Part shown: piece after piece, positions 40,495 through 49,287 of the stretch
How the letters are laid out: each line of letters opens with the position of its first letter
Numbering within the stretch: the stretch's first letter is position 1
Assembly (NCBI GenBank): GCA_934276635.1
Contig: CAKQTH010000002.1
Span: 177,733 to 241,732, forward strand
DNA: 64,000 nt
From: an uncultured Alphaproteobacteria bacterium
GTDB taxonomy: Bacteria > Pseudomonadota > Alphaproteobacteria > RF32 > CAG-239
Direction of reading: 5' to 3'
The notes under the pieces: model-generated
Told to the model about the DNA's origin: nothing
The model's input: only the letters and a program-made list of their open reading frames with translations
The model's database searches: none
Translations under genes and position numbers: made by a program

Positions 40495-41721
40495 ATGGAA
40501 AAAACACCAAAATCCATGCGGCTGCATATTGCAATATTAGGTGCGGTAAACGCCGGAAAATCAAGCTTTTTGAACCTTGTCAGCGGACAGGATATTTCCA
40601 TTGTTTCCGACACAAAAGGGACCACTACCGATGTTGTTGAAAAAACACAGGAACTTTTGCCTATCGGGCCGGTTGTCTGGCTTGATACTGCCGGATTCGG
40701 CGATGATACGGCTCTTTCGGCAAGCCGCCTTGAAAAAACTTTTAAGGTTTTGGACAAAGCCGATATTGCCGTTTTGGTTTCAGCCGGCAAAGAAACCGCC
40801 GATTATGACAAGCAGATTTCCACTGAAATTAAAAAGCGTAATATTCCGATGATTTTGGTGCGCAACAAGGCCGATTTATATCATTATGAACCGCAAGATG
40901 GCACAATTGATGTTTGCAGCCTTGATAAATCTTCCCGCGACAAAGTCATTTTGGCTTTCAAGCGCGAACTTATAAAAATCTGCCCTGACGATTTTATCAA
41001 TACTCCGACGATTTTCGGCGATTTAGTGCCGGACGGCGGAACAACCGTTTTGCTTGTACCGATTGACAAAGAAGCGCCGAAAGGTCGTTTGATTCTTCCG
41101 CAGGCGCAAACGATTCGCGACGGGCTTGACCACAATCAGACCATGCTGGTTATGCAGGAGCAAAATTTTGACGGCGCACTGAAAAATCTGAAACAAAAAC
41201 CGGATTTAATAATTTGCGATTCGCAGATTGTCGATTTTATGGTAGAGCACACGCCGTCTGACATAAAATGCACCACATTTTCCATTTTGTTCGGCCGGTT
41301 GAAAGGCGATTTGCACAAATTTGTCGAAGGTGCGGCCGCTATTTCAAAACTCAAAGACGGCGACAAAGTTCTGATAGCCGAATCGTGCACTCACCACGCG
41401 GTTGAAGACGATATCGGCCATGTCAAAATTCCGAGATGGCTGAAACAAAAAACCGCCGCTGATTTGCAGATTTCATATGTTGCGGGGTGTGATTTTCCGC
41501 AAGATTTGTCATCATATAAGCTGGTGATTCAATGCGGCGGGTGTATGCTCAACCGCAGACAGATTCTGCACCGCATCAATCTTTGCGAATCCGCGGGCGT
41601 TCCGATTACAAATTACGGCATCTGCATATCGGAACTCAAAGGAGTTTTGCCTAGGGTTCTTGAGCCTTTTAAGCAAATTCGCGCAAATTATGACCGCAAT
41701 AAAGAAAAGAACAACCTTTGA
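40495..41721 (+). CDS. hydF: [FeFe]-hydrogenase H-cluster maturation GTPase HydF
   Basis: 408 residues. N-terminal GTPase domain: ILGAVNAGKSSFLN (G1) near residue 18, LDTAGFGDD (G3), VRNKADLY (G4). The dimerisation region is central, and the Fe-S domain holds ESCTHHAVEDD and IQCGGCMLNRRQ, the conserved ligands for the [4Fe-4S] cluster. HydF assembles the 2Fe subcluster for delivery to HydA. hydE, hydG and hydA are not in the window. A strong AAGGAG supports the start. Confidence 0.93.
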   Translation: MEKTPKSMRLHIAILGAVNAGKSSFLNLVSGQDISIVSDTKGTTTDVVEKTQELLPIGPVVWLDTAGFGDDTALSASRLEKTFKVLDKADIAVLVSAGKETADYDKQISTEIKKRNIPMILVRNKADLYHYEPQDGTIDVCSLDKSSRDKVILAFKRELIKICPDDFINTPTIFGDLVPDGGTTVLLVPIDKEAPKGRLILPQAQTIRDGLDHNQTMLVMQEQNFDGALKNLKQKPDLIICDSQIVDFMVEHTPSDIKCTTFSILFGRLKGDLHKFVEGAAAISKLKDGDKVLIAESCTHHAVEDDIGHVKIPRWLKQKTAADLQISYVAGCDFPQDLSSYKLVIQCGGCMLNRRQILHRINLCESAGVPITNYGICISELKGVLPRVLEPFKQIRANYDRNKEKNNL

Positions 41722-41791
41722 TTTACCATAATTTAACGCTTGATTGATACAATATTTGCAGATAGGGACACATCTGAAAAAGGGAAAAAAT

Positions 41792-42649
41792 ATGATAACT
41801 CCTTTAGTCGGCATTTCTAAAATTATCAATCAATATTCAACGATTGTGGTTGGGTTTAACGGCGTTATATCTGACGGAAAAAATATCAGCTTTGATGCGG
41901 TAAAGGCGCTGGGACAAGCCAAACTCGCCGGAAAAAATGTGATTTTGCTCAGCAACTCGGGTTTGAGGATTTCTCAAATTGCAAAAATTTTGACCGATCA
42001 CAAAGTCCCTCTGTCGATTTTTTCTCAGATTATGACCGCCGGAGAAATGGTTCACTATATGCTCAAAAACAAAGTGAAAAACTTTAATATATCCGGCAAA
42101 AAATATTATCAAATCGGCCAAAAATATGATAATGCAATTATGCAGGGGCTTGATTTTGAGCCAACCGAAGACATAAACAAAGCGGATTTTCTGTTTGTGG
42201 CCGGCGGAACGACCGCAGACACTTTGGCAAAGCATCTGCCGGTGTTGTCGTATGCGGTTTCGCTCAATTTGCCGATGATATGCGTCGGCAATGACATCTC
42301 AAGTTTTGACAACGAGCAAATATGCAACGCTCCGGGGGCTTTTGCCGAACAATATGCGACTTTGGGCGGAAACTTCATTACTTTCGGAAAGCCCGAAGTC
42401 GAGATGCTTAAATATGCGCTTGAAGATTTTCAAAATGTGCCGAATTCAGAAATTTTGATGATCGGCGACAATATCCAAACAGATATAAAACTCGCGTTTT
42501 TGTACGGAATCGATTCGGTGTTGGTCGCAAAAGGCGTTCATATAAAGTTTTTGGGAGAAGGATATATTCCCGATGTTCAAAAAGCCAAAAATCTGGCCTC
42601 AACATATGATGTATATCCGCACTACACAATTTCCGAACTCAGGTGGTAA
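41792..42649 (+). CDS. HAD-IIA-like protein with degenerate motif I
   Basis: 285 residues from an ATG with GGG upstream. The HAD-IIA plan is clear: a small N-terminal core, LLSNSGLRISQIAKIL, then VCVGNDISSFDNEQ and MIGDNIQTDIKLAFLYGIDSVLVAKG (motif IV). Motif I reads VVGFNGVISDG where family members have a nucleophile aspartate (DxxG or DxDG), so both aspartates are changed to Gly 21 and Asn 23. The protein is therefore probably not a phosphatase. It is followed by a small membrane-anchored protein after one base. Confidence 0.78.
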   Translation: MITPLVGISKIINQYSTIVVGFNGVISDGKNISFDAVKALGQAKLAGKNVILLSNSGLRISQIAKILTDHKVPLSIFSQIMTAGEMVHYMLKNKVKNFNISGKKYYQIGQKYDNAIMQGLDFEPTEDINKADFLFVAGGTTADTLAKHLPVLSYAVSLNLPMICVGNDISSFDNEQICNAPGAFAEQYATLGGNFITFGKPEVEMLKYALEDFQNVPNSEILMIGDNIQTDIKLAFLYGIDSVLVAKGVHIKFLGEGYIPDVQKAKNLASTYDVYPHYTISELRW

Positions 42650-42650
42650 G

Positions 42651-43199
42651 ATGAAAAAAAAGCTGTTCAAATTTGTTGTTCTTTGTTTGTCAATTTGGGG
42701 ATTGTACAATGTTGCGACCTGCTCCATTGTTGAATATCCGTCCAGAAACATAGCTCATATTTACAATTATACAAAGCCGATTACAGATGAAGATATCAAA
42801 AACTTTTTGCCCGTATGGCAGGAGTTTTCAAAAAAACGCGCAGCAGATGAAGATTTGTCAGCAGTTTCTTTTTCAAACAAACTGCCGTCCGAGGTTTTGC
42901 CGTTTACGGCCGTTTTGTGGCTGAAACACCGCGGGTGGGAAGCGAATCGTTTCTTTTTTGTGGAACAGCGGCTTTATGATTTGGCAAAAACGGTTTATCT
43001 CAAAAGGTATGCCGGCGATGTCGTTTATATTCTGACAAAATCGCTCGAAACCGAAAAAGACGAAGAAATGCGTGAAAATATGCAAAAAATTATTGACGAA
43101 CAGTCTGCGGTTTTAAAAATGGGTGAACAAAACAAAGAAGAACTGCAGGCCGTTGAAAACAACCTGCAGTCCATTGTTGATATTATGGGCGCGCTTTAG
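42651..43199 (+). CDS. membrane-anchored or secreted protein of unknown function
   Basis: 182 residues. An N-terminal hydrophobic segment (about 4-24) could be a signal anchor or signal peptide. The rest is helical and charged, with a C-terminal coiled-coil-like stretch (QNKEELQAVENNLQSIV). No family is recognised. It starts one base after the HAD gene, with GGTGG as ribosome site, and its stop overlaps the convergent channel gene by four bases. Confidence 0.6.
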   Translation: MKKKLFKFVVLCLSIWGLYNVATCSIVEYPSRNIAHIYNYTKPITDEDIKNFLPVWQEFSKKRAADEDLSAVSFSNKLPSEVLPFTAVLWLKHRGWEANRFFFVEQRLYDLAKTVYLKRYAGDVVYILTKSLETEKDEEMRENMQKIIDEQSAVLKMGEQNKEELQAVENNLQSIVDIMGAL

Positions 43200-43996
43200 T
43201 CTTCTTTTCTGACATACGGCTTTTTCTGATATGTTTTCGGCGCGTGTTTGTTTTGGTGCGACATTCTGAACATCACATCTGACACCGCGTTGATTATAAA
43301 ACTTGCGACAATCATAAACGAAATCATCACAAACGAGATAAAGAATATCCACGAATGCGGATAAAGGCTCATTATCGGACGCGCGATATTGGCCGCCCAG
43401 CCGTCAAGCGTAAACACCTGAAGCAATGCAAAAGTTGCGTTTCCGAGGTCGGAGAACTCGATAAAATCATTGCCGAACGACATAACGGCAATAATTGCAA
43501 AAACATACACAAATACGGCCGCCGACAGCAATGCGTAAAAGAAAGACGGCAGAAGCGACACAAATGTATTAATCAGGCGGCGCAGACCGTAAAATTTGCG
43601 CATATACTTAAAAAATCGGAACAAACGAAATGTCCTGAGCACAATCAGATACGGCGTAAACGGCAATGATGAAATCATAATTACCGCAAAGTCAAAAACA
43701 TTCCAGCCTGATTTGAAAAATCCGGCGCCGTAAGCTATCAGCTTCATTGCCATTTCAAGCAGGAAAATCGCCATACACAGGCGGTCAATCAAAAACAGCA
43801 CATCACCGTAATAAGTGTTGAAAAAGTCTGAAGTCGCAAGTCCGAAAACAACGGCATTGAGGCCGATAAGAGCCATAATAAAAGTATCAAAATACTTTTT
43901 TTCCACCAATTTTTTCAGTTTTTTTGCCGTGTCGTCAAACGCAAAAATCTTCTTCAATTTTTCGGCACATTTTTCACATTTGCAGCATTTGCACAT
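43196..43996 (-). CDS. single-domain voltage-gated cation channel (bacterial NavBac type)
   Basis: 266 residues. It has six membrane segments and a pore loop. S4 carries repeated arginines in VLRTFRLFRFFKYMR (about 125-140). The pore reads LLQVFTLDGWAANIARP with selectivity filter TLDGWA at 196-201, where NavBac proteins read TLESWS. S6 ISFMIVASFIINAVSDVMF follows. The extreme N-terminus is cysteine-rich (CKCCKCEKC). AGGAG ribosome site. The closest known model is a sodium channel, but the filter suggests other selectivity; see findings. Confidence 0.85.
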   Translation of the reverse strand: MCKCCKCEKCAEKLKKIFAFDDTAKKLKKLVEKKYFDTFIMALIGLNAVVFGLATSDFFNTYYGDVLFLIDRLCMAIFLLEMAMKLIAYGAGFFKSGWNVFDFAVIMISSLPFTPYLIVLRTFRLFRFFKYMRKFYGLRRLINTFVSLLPSFFYALLSAAVFVYVFAIIAVMSFGNDFIEFSDLGNATFALLQVFTLDGWAANIARPIMSLYPHSWIFFISFVMISFMIVASFIINAVSDVMFRMSHQNKHAPKTYQKKPYVRKED

Positions 43997-44007
43997 TTTC
44001 TTCTCCT

Positions 44008-44718
44008 CTAAAAATTCAGCTTATAAGGTATACCCGAAAACACCCAAAAAGCAACAATTATTGTAGCCAAAACAATCGACGGGCCGAACGCACCGCTTCT
44101 TTGTCTTTTCAAAATTGATGCAATACCGAACAAAAACGATGACAAAATCACCACATACAGCAAAAGTTCGACTCCCATCCAGGCGCCGATTGCCGAAAAC
44201 AGTTTGATATCGCCGCCGCCGAGTGCGTTTTTGTCTTTCCAGACCAAAAACGCCGACGCAATCACCGGAAGGAAAAATCCGACAAGCGATGCCAGCGCGC
44301 TTTCAAGCGGGTTTATAAAGCCGCAGGTTACCGAAAACAAAAATCCGAACAACAACAGCGGAAAAGTCAGAATATCCGGCAGAATATACATTCTGGTATC
44401 AATTTCGCTGAGCAAAAGCAGTGTCCACAAAAATCCGGTACAAAAAATTGCGGCGCAGCCATATTGCTCCAGCCCGGCTTTTGTCAGCCAGCTGAGCGCC
44501 GCGCACACAATTGCCCAGCCGAGGCTGCGCATAAAATATCTGCGGCAAAGCTTTTGATATTGAGGATTTGAAAGTTTTTTTCGTTTTGAAACTGAGACAT
44601 GCGGTTTTATGAGCCGATATACGGCATAAGCCGGCGTCGCGGGCATAAATTTTGCAAATCTGCGCGCCATATACGGAATTATAAAACCGAACAAAAATCC
44701 GAAAATTGCATAGTACAT
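44008..44718 (-). CDS. prepilin peptidase (A24 family)
   Basis: 236 residues from the ATG with AGGAG; an upstream in-frame start would pass through the rplY promoter region. Eight or so membrane helices. Catalytic aspartates are in LSEIDTRMYILPD (Asp 107) and LGGGDIKLF (Asp 170), the A24 signature. The N-terminal zinc/methyltransferase domain of PilD is not evident; only a helical N-terminus is seen. It would process the pilin-like proteins at 27.4 kb and at the right edge. Confidence 0.88.
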   Translation of the reverse strand: MYYAIFGFLFGFIIPYMARRFAKFMPATPAYAVYRLIKPHVSVSKRKKLSNPQYQKLCRRYFMRSLGWAIVCAALSWLTKAGLEQYGCAAIFCTGFLWTLLLLSEIDTRMYILPDILTFPLLLFGFLFSVTCGFINPLESALASLVGFFLPVIASAFLVWKDKNALGGGDIKLFSAIGAWMGVELLLYVVILSSFLFGIASILKRQRSGAFGPSIVLATIIVAFWVFSGIPYKLNF

Positions 44719-44848
44719 GTTTTTTCTCCTGTATTTGAGCAAAAATCTAGCATTTAATCTATAAAATTTGATTAAAAAAACTTGAAATATATAAAAATAT
44801 GGTGTAAACAACGGACTATCCGTTCGGACACCCCTGGAGGCCGAGCGG

Positions 44849-44854
44849 TATAAT
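44849..44854 (+). promoter_or_regulatory. -10 element of rplY
   Basis: A perfect TATAAT (44849-44854) lies 26 bases before the rplY start. A -35 is not clear; GGACAC (44826-44831) is at the right distance. Confidence 0.5.
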
Positions 44855-44879
44855 GCTAACAAAAATAAGGATTTATAAA

Positions 44880-45170
44880 ATGACAAAAATTACTTTTAAT
44901 GCACAATTGCGTGAAAAAGCAGGTAAGGGGGCAGCTCGTGCATGTCGTCGCGAAGGCCGCATTCCTGCCGTTATTTATGGCAACAAACAAGACAGTCTTT
45001 TGATCAGCCTGCATCCGGTTGAGCTTGAAAAAGCTTTGGATATGGCAGACTTCTACAAAGCTGATATTGAGATTGTGGTTGACGGCAAAACACACAAAGT
45101 TGTTTGTCAGGATGTTCAATTCCATCCGGTATCTGATATGCCGATTCATGTTGACTTTTTGCGTAAGTAG
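44880..45170 (+). CDS. rplY: 50S ribosomal protein L25, short form
   Basis: 96 residues, from ATG with AAGGA upstream. The L25 domain is recognised from AQLREKAGKGAARACRREG and IPAVIYGNKQ near the start and the DVQFHPVSDMPIHVDFL end. Alphaproteobacterial L25 is usually about 200 residues with a C-terminal TL5 domain; this form is short like that of Gammaproteobacteria. It binds 5S rRNA. It leads a run with pth and ychF. Confidence 0.9.
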   Translation: MTKITFNAQLREKAGKGAARACRREGRIPAVIYGNKQDSLLISLHPVELEKALDMADFYKADIEIVVDGKTHKVVCQDVQFHPVSDMPIHVDFLRK

Positions 45171-45188
45171 TAACGGACGGAGTTTGAA

Positions 45189-45767
45189 ATGTATTTAGTG
45201 GTCGGCCTCGGCAATCCTGGCAAGGAATATGCTAACACCCGCCACAATGCAGGTTTTATGGCGGCAGATGAAATATCTCGCCGCTTCTCTTTTTCTACAT
45301 TTCGCGAAAAATTTGACGGGTTGATTGCCGAAGGAAATATCGCCGGCGAAAAGGTTTTGCTCTTAAAGCCTCAGACATATATGAATCTTTCGGGAAATTC
45401 GGTAGTTAAGGCCGCACTTTTTTACAAAATCTTGCCGCAGAATGTGATTGTGATTCATGATGATATGGATCTCAAACTCGGACAGATTAAAGCCAAATGC
45501 GGCGGTTCAAGCGGCGGACACAACGGGATTAAGAGCATTGATTCACAAATAAGCCCGAATTATAACCGAATCAGAATCGGCGTCGGACACCCTGAACATC
45601 AGCAAAATCAGGTGATTGATTATGTTCTTTCGTCGTTCGGCCGCGAAGAAAAAGAAATTTTGAACCAAAGCATCGACACCGTTGCCGATTTGATTGATAT
45701 ACTTATAAAAAACGGACTGCCTGATTTTTGCAATGCGCTCGGGCAGCGCGGTTCGACTAAAAAATAG
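45189..45767 (+). CDS. pth: peptidyl-tRNA hydrolase
   Basis: 192 residues. Signatures: LVVGLGNPGKEYANTRHNAG with the catalytic histidine near residue 20, LLKPQTYMNLSG, and IHDDMDLKLGQIKAKCGGSSGGHNG with the catalytic aspartate and binding site. It releases peptides from dropped peptidyl-tRNA. Standard neighbourhood with rplY and ychF, spacing nine bases to the next gene. Confidence 0.96.
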   Translation: MYLVVGLGNPGKEYANTRHNAGFMAADEISRRFSFSTFREKFDGLIAEGNIAGEKVLLLKPQTYMNLSGNSVVKAALFYKILPQNVIVIHDDMDLKLGQIKAKCGGSSGGHNGIKSIDSQISPNYNRIRIGVGHPEHQQNQVIDYVLSSFGREEKEILNQSIDTVADLIDILIKNGLPDFCNALGQRGSTKK

Positions 45768-45776
45768 GAGAAAATT

Positions 45777-46889
45777 ATGGGATTTAATTGCGGAATTGTC
45801 GGTTTGCCGAATGTCGGAAAATCAACTTTGTTTAATGCTCTGACGCAAACAATTGCGGCTCAGGCTGCAAACTTTCCGTTTTGCACGATTGAACCGAACA
45901 CCGGACGAGTCGCGGTTCCGGACAAACGGCTTGATAAACTGGCAGAGCTTGTCAGCCCGCGCACGGTCACCCCGACACAGCTTGAATTTGTTGATATTGC
46001 CGGCCTTGTAAAAGGCGCATCAAAGGGCGAAGGCCTGGGCAATCAGTTTTTGGCCAATATCCGCGAAGTCGATGCAATTATCCATGTTTTGCGCTGTTTT
46101 GATGATGACAACATTACCCATGTTGAAGGTTCGGTTGACCCGATTCGCGATGCCGAAATTGTTGAAACCGAGCTTATGATTGCCGATTTGGAATCGCTCG
46201 AAAAAAGATTTGAGCAAACTCAGAAAAAAGCTCAAACCGGCGGAGACAAAGAAGCAAAAATTCGTGCGGCGGTTATGGAACCGGTTATTGCGGCATTAAG
46301 AGAAGGCAAGCCGGCAAGAACCGCAGTTCCGAACGAATCGGACAAAGAAGCCTGCAAACAATATCAAATGCTTCAGCTGCTGACTTCAAAACCGGTGCTG
46401 TATGTCTGCAATGTAGATGAAGAATCGGCGGCCGACGGCAATGAATATTCGCGCAAAGTTTTTGAATGGGCAAAAAATCAGGGCGCCGATGCCGTGATCA
46501 TTTCCGCCGCCATCGAATCGGAGGTTGCGCAGCTCGAATCCGAAGCCGACAAAAAAGACTTTTTGGACGCACTCGGACTGACCGAAACCGGACTTTCAAA
46601 AATTATTCGCGCCGGATACAAACTTTTGGGACTTGAAACATATTTTACGGCAGGTCCGAAAGAGGTTCGCGCCTGGACATTTTTGAAAGGTTCAAAAGCT
46701 CCGCAATGCGCCGGAATCATTCACTCCGATTTTGAGAGAGGGTTTATTCGCGCAGAGGCAATTTCGTATGACGATTTTGTAAAATACGGTTCGGAACAAG
46801 CCTGCAAAGAAGCCGGGAAAATGCGTTCGGAAGGCAAAGATTATGTTGTTCAGGACGGCGATTTGCTGAACTTTTTGTTCAATGTATAA
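45777..46889 (+). CDS. ychF: redox-regulated ribosome-binding ATPase/GTPase YchF
   Basis: 370 residues. OBG-type G domain: GIVGLPNVGKSTLFNAL near residue 6, the NFPFCTIEPN insert, and DIAGLVKGASKGEGLGNQFL. The C-terminal TGS domain includes FTAGPKEVRAWT and YDDFVKYG. YchF prefers ATP. AGGAG ribosome site, followed by a bidirectional terminator. Confidence 0.96.
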   Translation: MGFNCGIVGLPNVGKSTLFNALTQTIAAQAANFPFCTIEPNTGRVAVPDKRLDKLAELVSPRTVTPTQLEFVDIAGLVKGASKGEGLGNQFLANIREVDAIIHVLRCFDDDNITHVEGSVDPIRDAEIVETELMIADLESLEKRFEQTQKKAQTGGDKEAKIRAAVMEPVIAALREGKPARTAVPNESDKEACKQYQMLQLLTSKPVLYVCNVDEESAADGNEYSRKVFEWAKNQGADAVIISAAIESEVAQLESEADKKDFLDALGLTETGLSKIIRAGYKLLGLETYFTAGPKEVRAWTFLKGSKAPQCAGIIHSDFERGFIRAEAISYDDFVKYGSEQACKEAGKMRSEGKDYVVQDGDLLNFLFNV

Positions 46890-46910
46890 CTTTTTCAAAA
46901 ATCAAAAAAC

Positions 46911-46938
46911 AAAAACACCGATTCTTTTCGGTGTTTTT
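46911..46938. terminator. bidirectional terminator between ychF and the J-domain gene
   Basis: AAAAACACCG (46911-46920) pairs with CGGTGTTTTT (46929-46938). Confidence 0.88.
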
Positions 46939-47481
46939 TTATGAGAACTTTTTCATCAGCTCAGAATACGCATTGTTCAATTCTTTGAATTTTTCTTCTT
47001 TTTGCTTGTCATTATTGTTCAAATCGGGGTGATATTTTTTGACCAGTTTTTTATATTGCTTTTTGATATCATCAACGCTTATGGGCGACTCGGGAGAAAT
47101 CTCCATAATTTTCAGATATCCGCGCTCACGGCTGTCAAAATATATGTCGGCATAGGTAAAATTTTCAAAATTGTAGCCGTTATGCGCAAATTCTTCTTCA
47201 AAATCGAATCCGAACTGATACTTGATTTTTGAAGAAAAGCGCGAAAATTTACGGCGCATTTTTTCTGTTTCTTCTTCATCATCGCGGCCGTCGGCATAAT
47301 AATCCCATCGGGCATTATATTCCTGAACATGTTTGAGGCAAAACCAATAATATTCTTTCAGATTTTTATCTTTAGGCGCGCGGAACTCTCCCCTTTCATT
47401 GCAGTCAGGGTTGTCGCATTTGTGATAATTTCCGCCGTCTTGCGGTGCGAAATATTTTTTGTCGCGTCTTTTGGTTTGCAT
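46939..47481 (-). CDS. J-domain protein with N-terminal CxxC segment
   Basis: 180 residues. The C-terminal J domain (about 115-180) has the HPD signature in KLVKKYHPDLNNND, which stimulates DnaK-type ATPases. The N-terminal half has KCDNPDCNERG and a WFCLKH segment, a possible zinc knuckle. This layout is found in an alphaproteobacterial family of small J proteins; the client is unknown. GGAG ribosome site is well placed. Confidence 0.82.
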   Translation of the reverse strand: MQTKRRDKKYFAPQDGGNYHKCDNPDCNERGEFRAPKDKNLKEYYWFCLKHVQEYNARWDYYADGRDDEEETEKMRRKFSRFSSKIKYQFGFDFEEEFAHNGYNFENFTYADIYFDSRERGYLKIMEISPESPISVDDIKKQYKKLVKKYHPDLNNNDKQKEEKFKELNNAYSELMKKFS

Positions 47482-47613
47482 ATTTTGTTTTCTCCGATTT
47501 GTTATGTTTTATCTTTTTATATTTATTTTGCAACCTCTTTAGCGAAAAAACTTTTTATTAAGCATTCGGTGGTAGTTTTTATATTAAATATGTTTAATTT
47601 AACGAGGATAAAT

Positions 47614-48453
47614 ATGCCCGAACTACCGGAAGTCGAAGTTGTTGCAAATTCTTTGAAAAACAAAATATGCGGATGCAAAATATGCGAAGTTATCGTAAAC
47701 AACCGCAAATTCCGTGCGCCGGTACCAGACGATATCGAGCAGACTCTTTGCGGCGCAACGATTCTGTCCGTAAAACGAATCGCAAAATATATCATTGTTG
47801 ACTTGGACAATCAGAACAGCATTATCTGGCATCTCGGAATGAGCGGAAAAATTTTTGTTTTTGAAAAAAAGCCGGAAACATTTGCCAAACATGACCATAT
47901 TGCGATAATAACCGACAAATGCTGTCTGGTTTTTAATGATGCACGCCGATTCGGTCTGTTTACAACCGACAAAACCGAAAATCTTAAAACGAATCGCTTT
48001 TTGAAAAATACTGGAATCGACCCGTTTGACGACAAACTGGACGCAAAATATCTGTTTGAAAAACTGAAAAGCAAAAAAACAGCCGTAAAATTGTGTCTTT
48101 TGGAGCAGGATATCATCAACGGAATCGGAAATATTTATGCTTCGGAGATTCTTTTTGACTGTGGCATAAGCCCTTTACGGACGGCAGACAAAGTTTCACT
48201 TGCCGAATGTCAAAAAATTATCGATTCGACCAGAAAAATTTTGCAAAAAGCAATTGATGCCGGAGGCTCGACTCTGCGCGACTATCACCATATAGACGGC
48301 TCCGAAGGCCATTTTCAGGGTATGCACTGCGTATACGGCAAAGAAGGGCTCGCCTGCCCCGATTGTTGTTGCGACATCTGCAAAACCGGCGGAATTCAAA
48401 AGATTGTGCAAGGCGGCCGTTCAACATATTTCTGTCCCAAAAAACAAAAATGA
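47614..48453 (+). CDS. mutM: formamidopyrimidine-DNA glycosylase
   Basis: 279 residues from ATG, giving the required N-terminal MPELPEVE with catalytic Pro 2 and Glu 3. GIGNIYASEILF is the helix-two-turn-helix. The C-terminal zinc-finger region has CPDCCCDIC and GGRSTYFCPKK, but the final cysteine of the usual CPxC pair is replaced by lysine, while extra cysteines lie earlier. It removes 8-oxoguanine from DNA. AGGA ribosome site; an ATG far upstream is not supported. Confidence 0.94.
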   Translation: MPELPEVEVVANSLKNKICGCKICEVIVNNRKFRAPVPDDIEQTLCGATILSVKRIAKYIIVDLDNQNSIIWHLGMSGKIFVFEKKPETFAKHDHIAIITDKCCLVFNDARRFGLFTTDKTENLKTNRFLKNTGIDPFDDKLDAKYLFEKLKSKKTAVKLCLLEQDIINGIGNIYASEILFDCGISPLRTADKVSLAECQKIIDSTRKILQKAIDAGGSTLRDYHHIDGSEGHFQGMHCVYGKEGLACPDCCCDICKTGGIQKIVQGGRSTYFCPKKQK

Positions 48454-48463
48454 GGTATTATCC

Positions 48464-48829
48464 ATGAAAAAACTTTGTGCTTTTTTAGCTTTGTTATCCA
48501 TCTTTTTTTATGCGCCGGCACAGGCCGATTCTTTTATCAGCGGAATGGAAGATGTTCCGATCATGAACGGATTTAAGCAGATTCAATCCGATACGGTGTC
48601 TTTCGGTAATGAAAGTTCTCATTTTTTGGAAGCAACTTTGGAAAGCGACAATGTTTCATATAAGGATTATCGAAAATATTATACCGACACAATGCCGCAA
48701 CTCGGCTGGAAGCTCAAAAAATCTACTCAGTTGAAACTTGTTTTTTCACGCGGGCAGGAAACTCTTGAAATTTCGCAGGAATATGCTAAGCCACTGACCC
48801 TGCGCATCAGTGTTTACGGAGAAAATTAA
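48464..48829 (+). CDS. small secreted protein of unknown function
   Basis: 121 residues. A signal peptide ends near PAQA (residue 20). The sequence SFISGMEDVPIMNGFKQI is of a kind found in other alphaproteobacterial secreted proteins. It starts ten bases after the mutM stop and is probably co-transcribed. No known function; the compact length and single domain suggest a small periplasmic protein. Confidence 0.65.
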   Translation: MKKLCAFLALLSIFFYAPAQADSFISGMEDVPIMNGFKQIQSDTVSFGNESSHFLEATLESDNVSYKDYRKYYTDTMPQLGWKLKKSTQLKLVFSRGQETLEISQEYAKPLTLRISVYGEN

Positions 48830-48859
48830 ATAAAAAATACAAATTTTTGAAAATTATTG

Positions 48860-48889
48860 TTGACTTGTGACGGAAGTACAGTTTATAAA
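48860..48889 (+). promoter_or_regulatory. candidate promoter of rpsT
   Basis: TTGACT (48860-48865) and TATAAA (48884-48889), spacer 18 bases, 45 bases before the start. Confidence 0.6.
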
Positions 48890-48934
48890 GCATACAGAAT
48901 TTTTTAGATTTAACTTTGAAATAGGATAAAAATT

Positions 48935-49195
48935 ATGGCCAATCATAAATCGGCAAAAACCAGAATTAATAGAAACAACAAAAGAGCCGTTATCGCAGGC
49001 GCTCGCAGAAATCGTGTACGCACTTTCGTAAAGAAAGTTATTGCTGCTGTTTTGGCTGGCAATAAAGAAGACGCATTGAAGGCTTTCGGCGTTGCCGAGT
49101 CTGAAATGATGAGAGCTTCTCAAAAAGGTATTTTCAAAAAGAATCACGCTCGTCGTGTTGTTTCTCGTCTGGCTCACAAAGTAAACTCTTTGTAA
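48935..49195 (+). CDS. rpsT: 30S ribosomal protein S20
   Basis: 86 residues, typical. The start MANHKSAKTRINRNNKRAVI and the KGIFKKNHARRVVSRLAHKV ending are the S20 pattern. Conserved neighbour of dnaA in Alphaproteobacteria. AGGA ribosome site and a separate terminator. Confidence 0.96.
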   Translation: MANHKSAKTRINRNNKRAVIAGARRNRVRTFVKKVIAAVLAGNKEDALKAFGVAESEMMRASQKGIFKKNHARRVVSRLAHKVNSL

Positions 49196-49223
49196 TCTGC
49201 CTTAAAACTTTAAAATTTCAGAG

Positions 49224-49257
49224 ACCGATACCCCTTTTTCAGGGGCGTCGGTTTTTG
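49224..49257 (+). terminator. intrinsic terminator of rpsT
   Basis: ACCGATACCCC (49224-49234) pairs with GGGGCGTCGGT (49242-49252) with one mismatch and one G-U, followed by TTTT. Confidence 0.85.
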
Positions 49258-49287
49258 CGTTTTTTATAGGATTTTCGCCTTTTTTGC

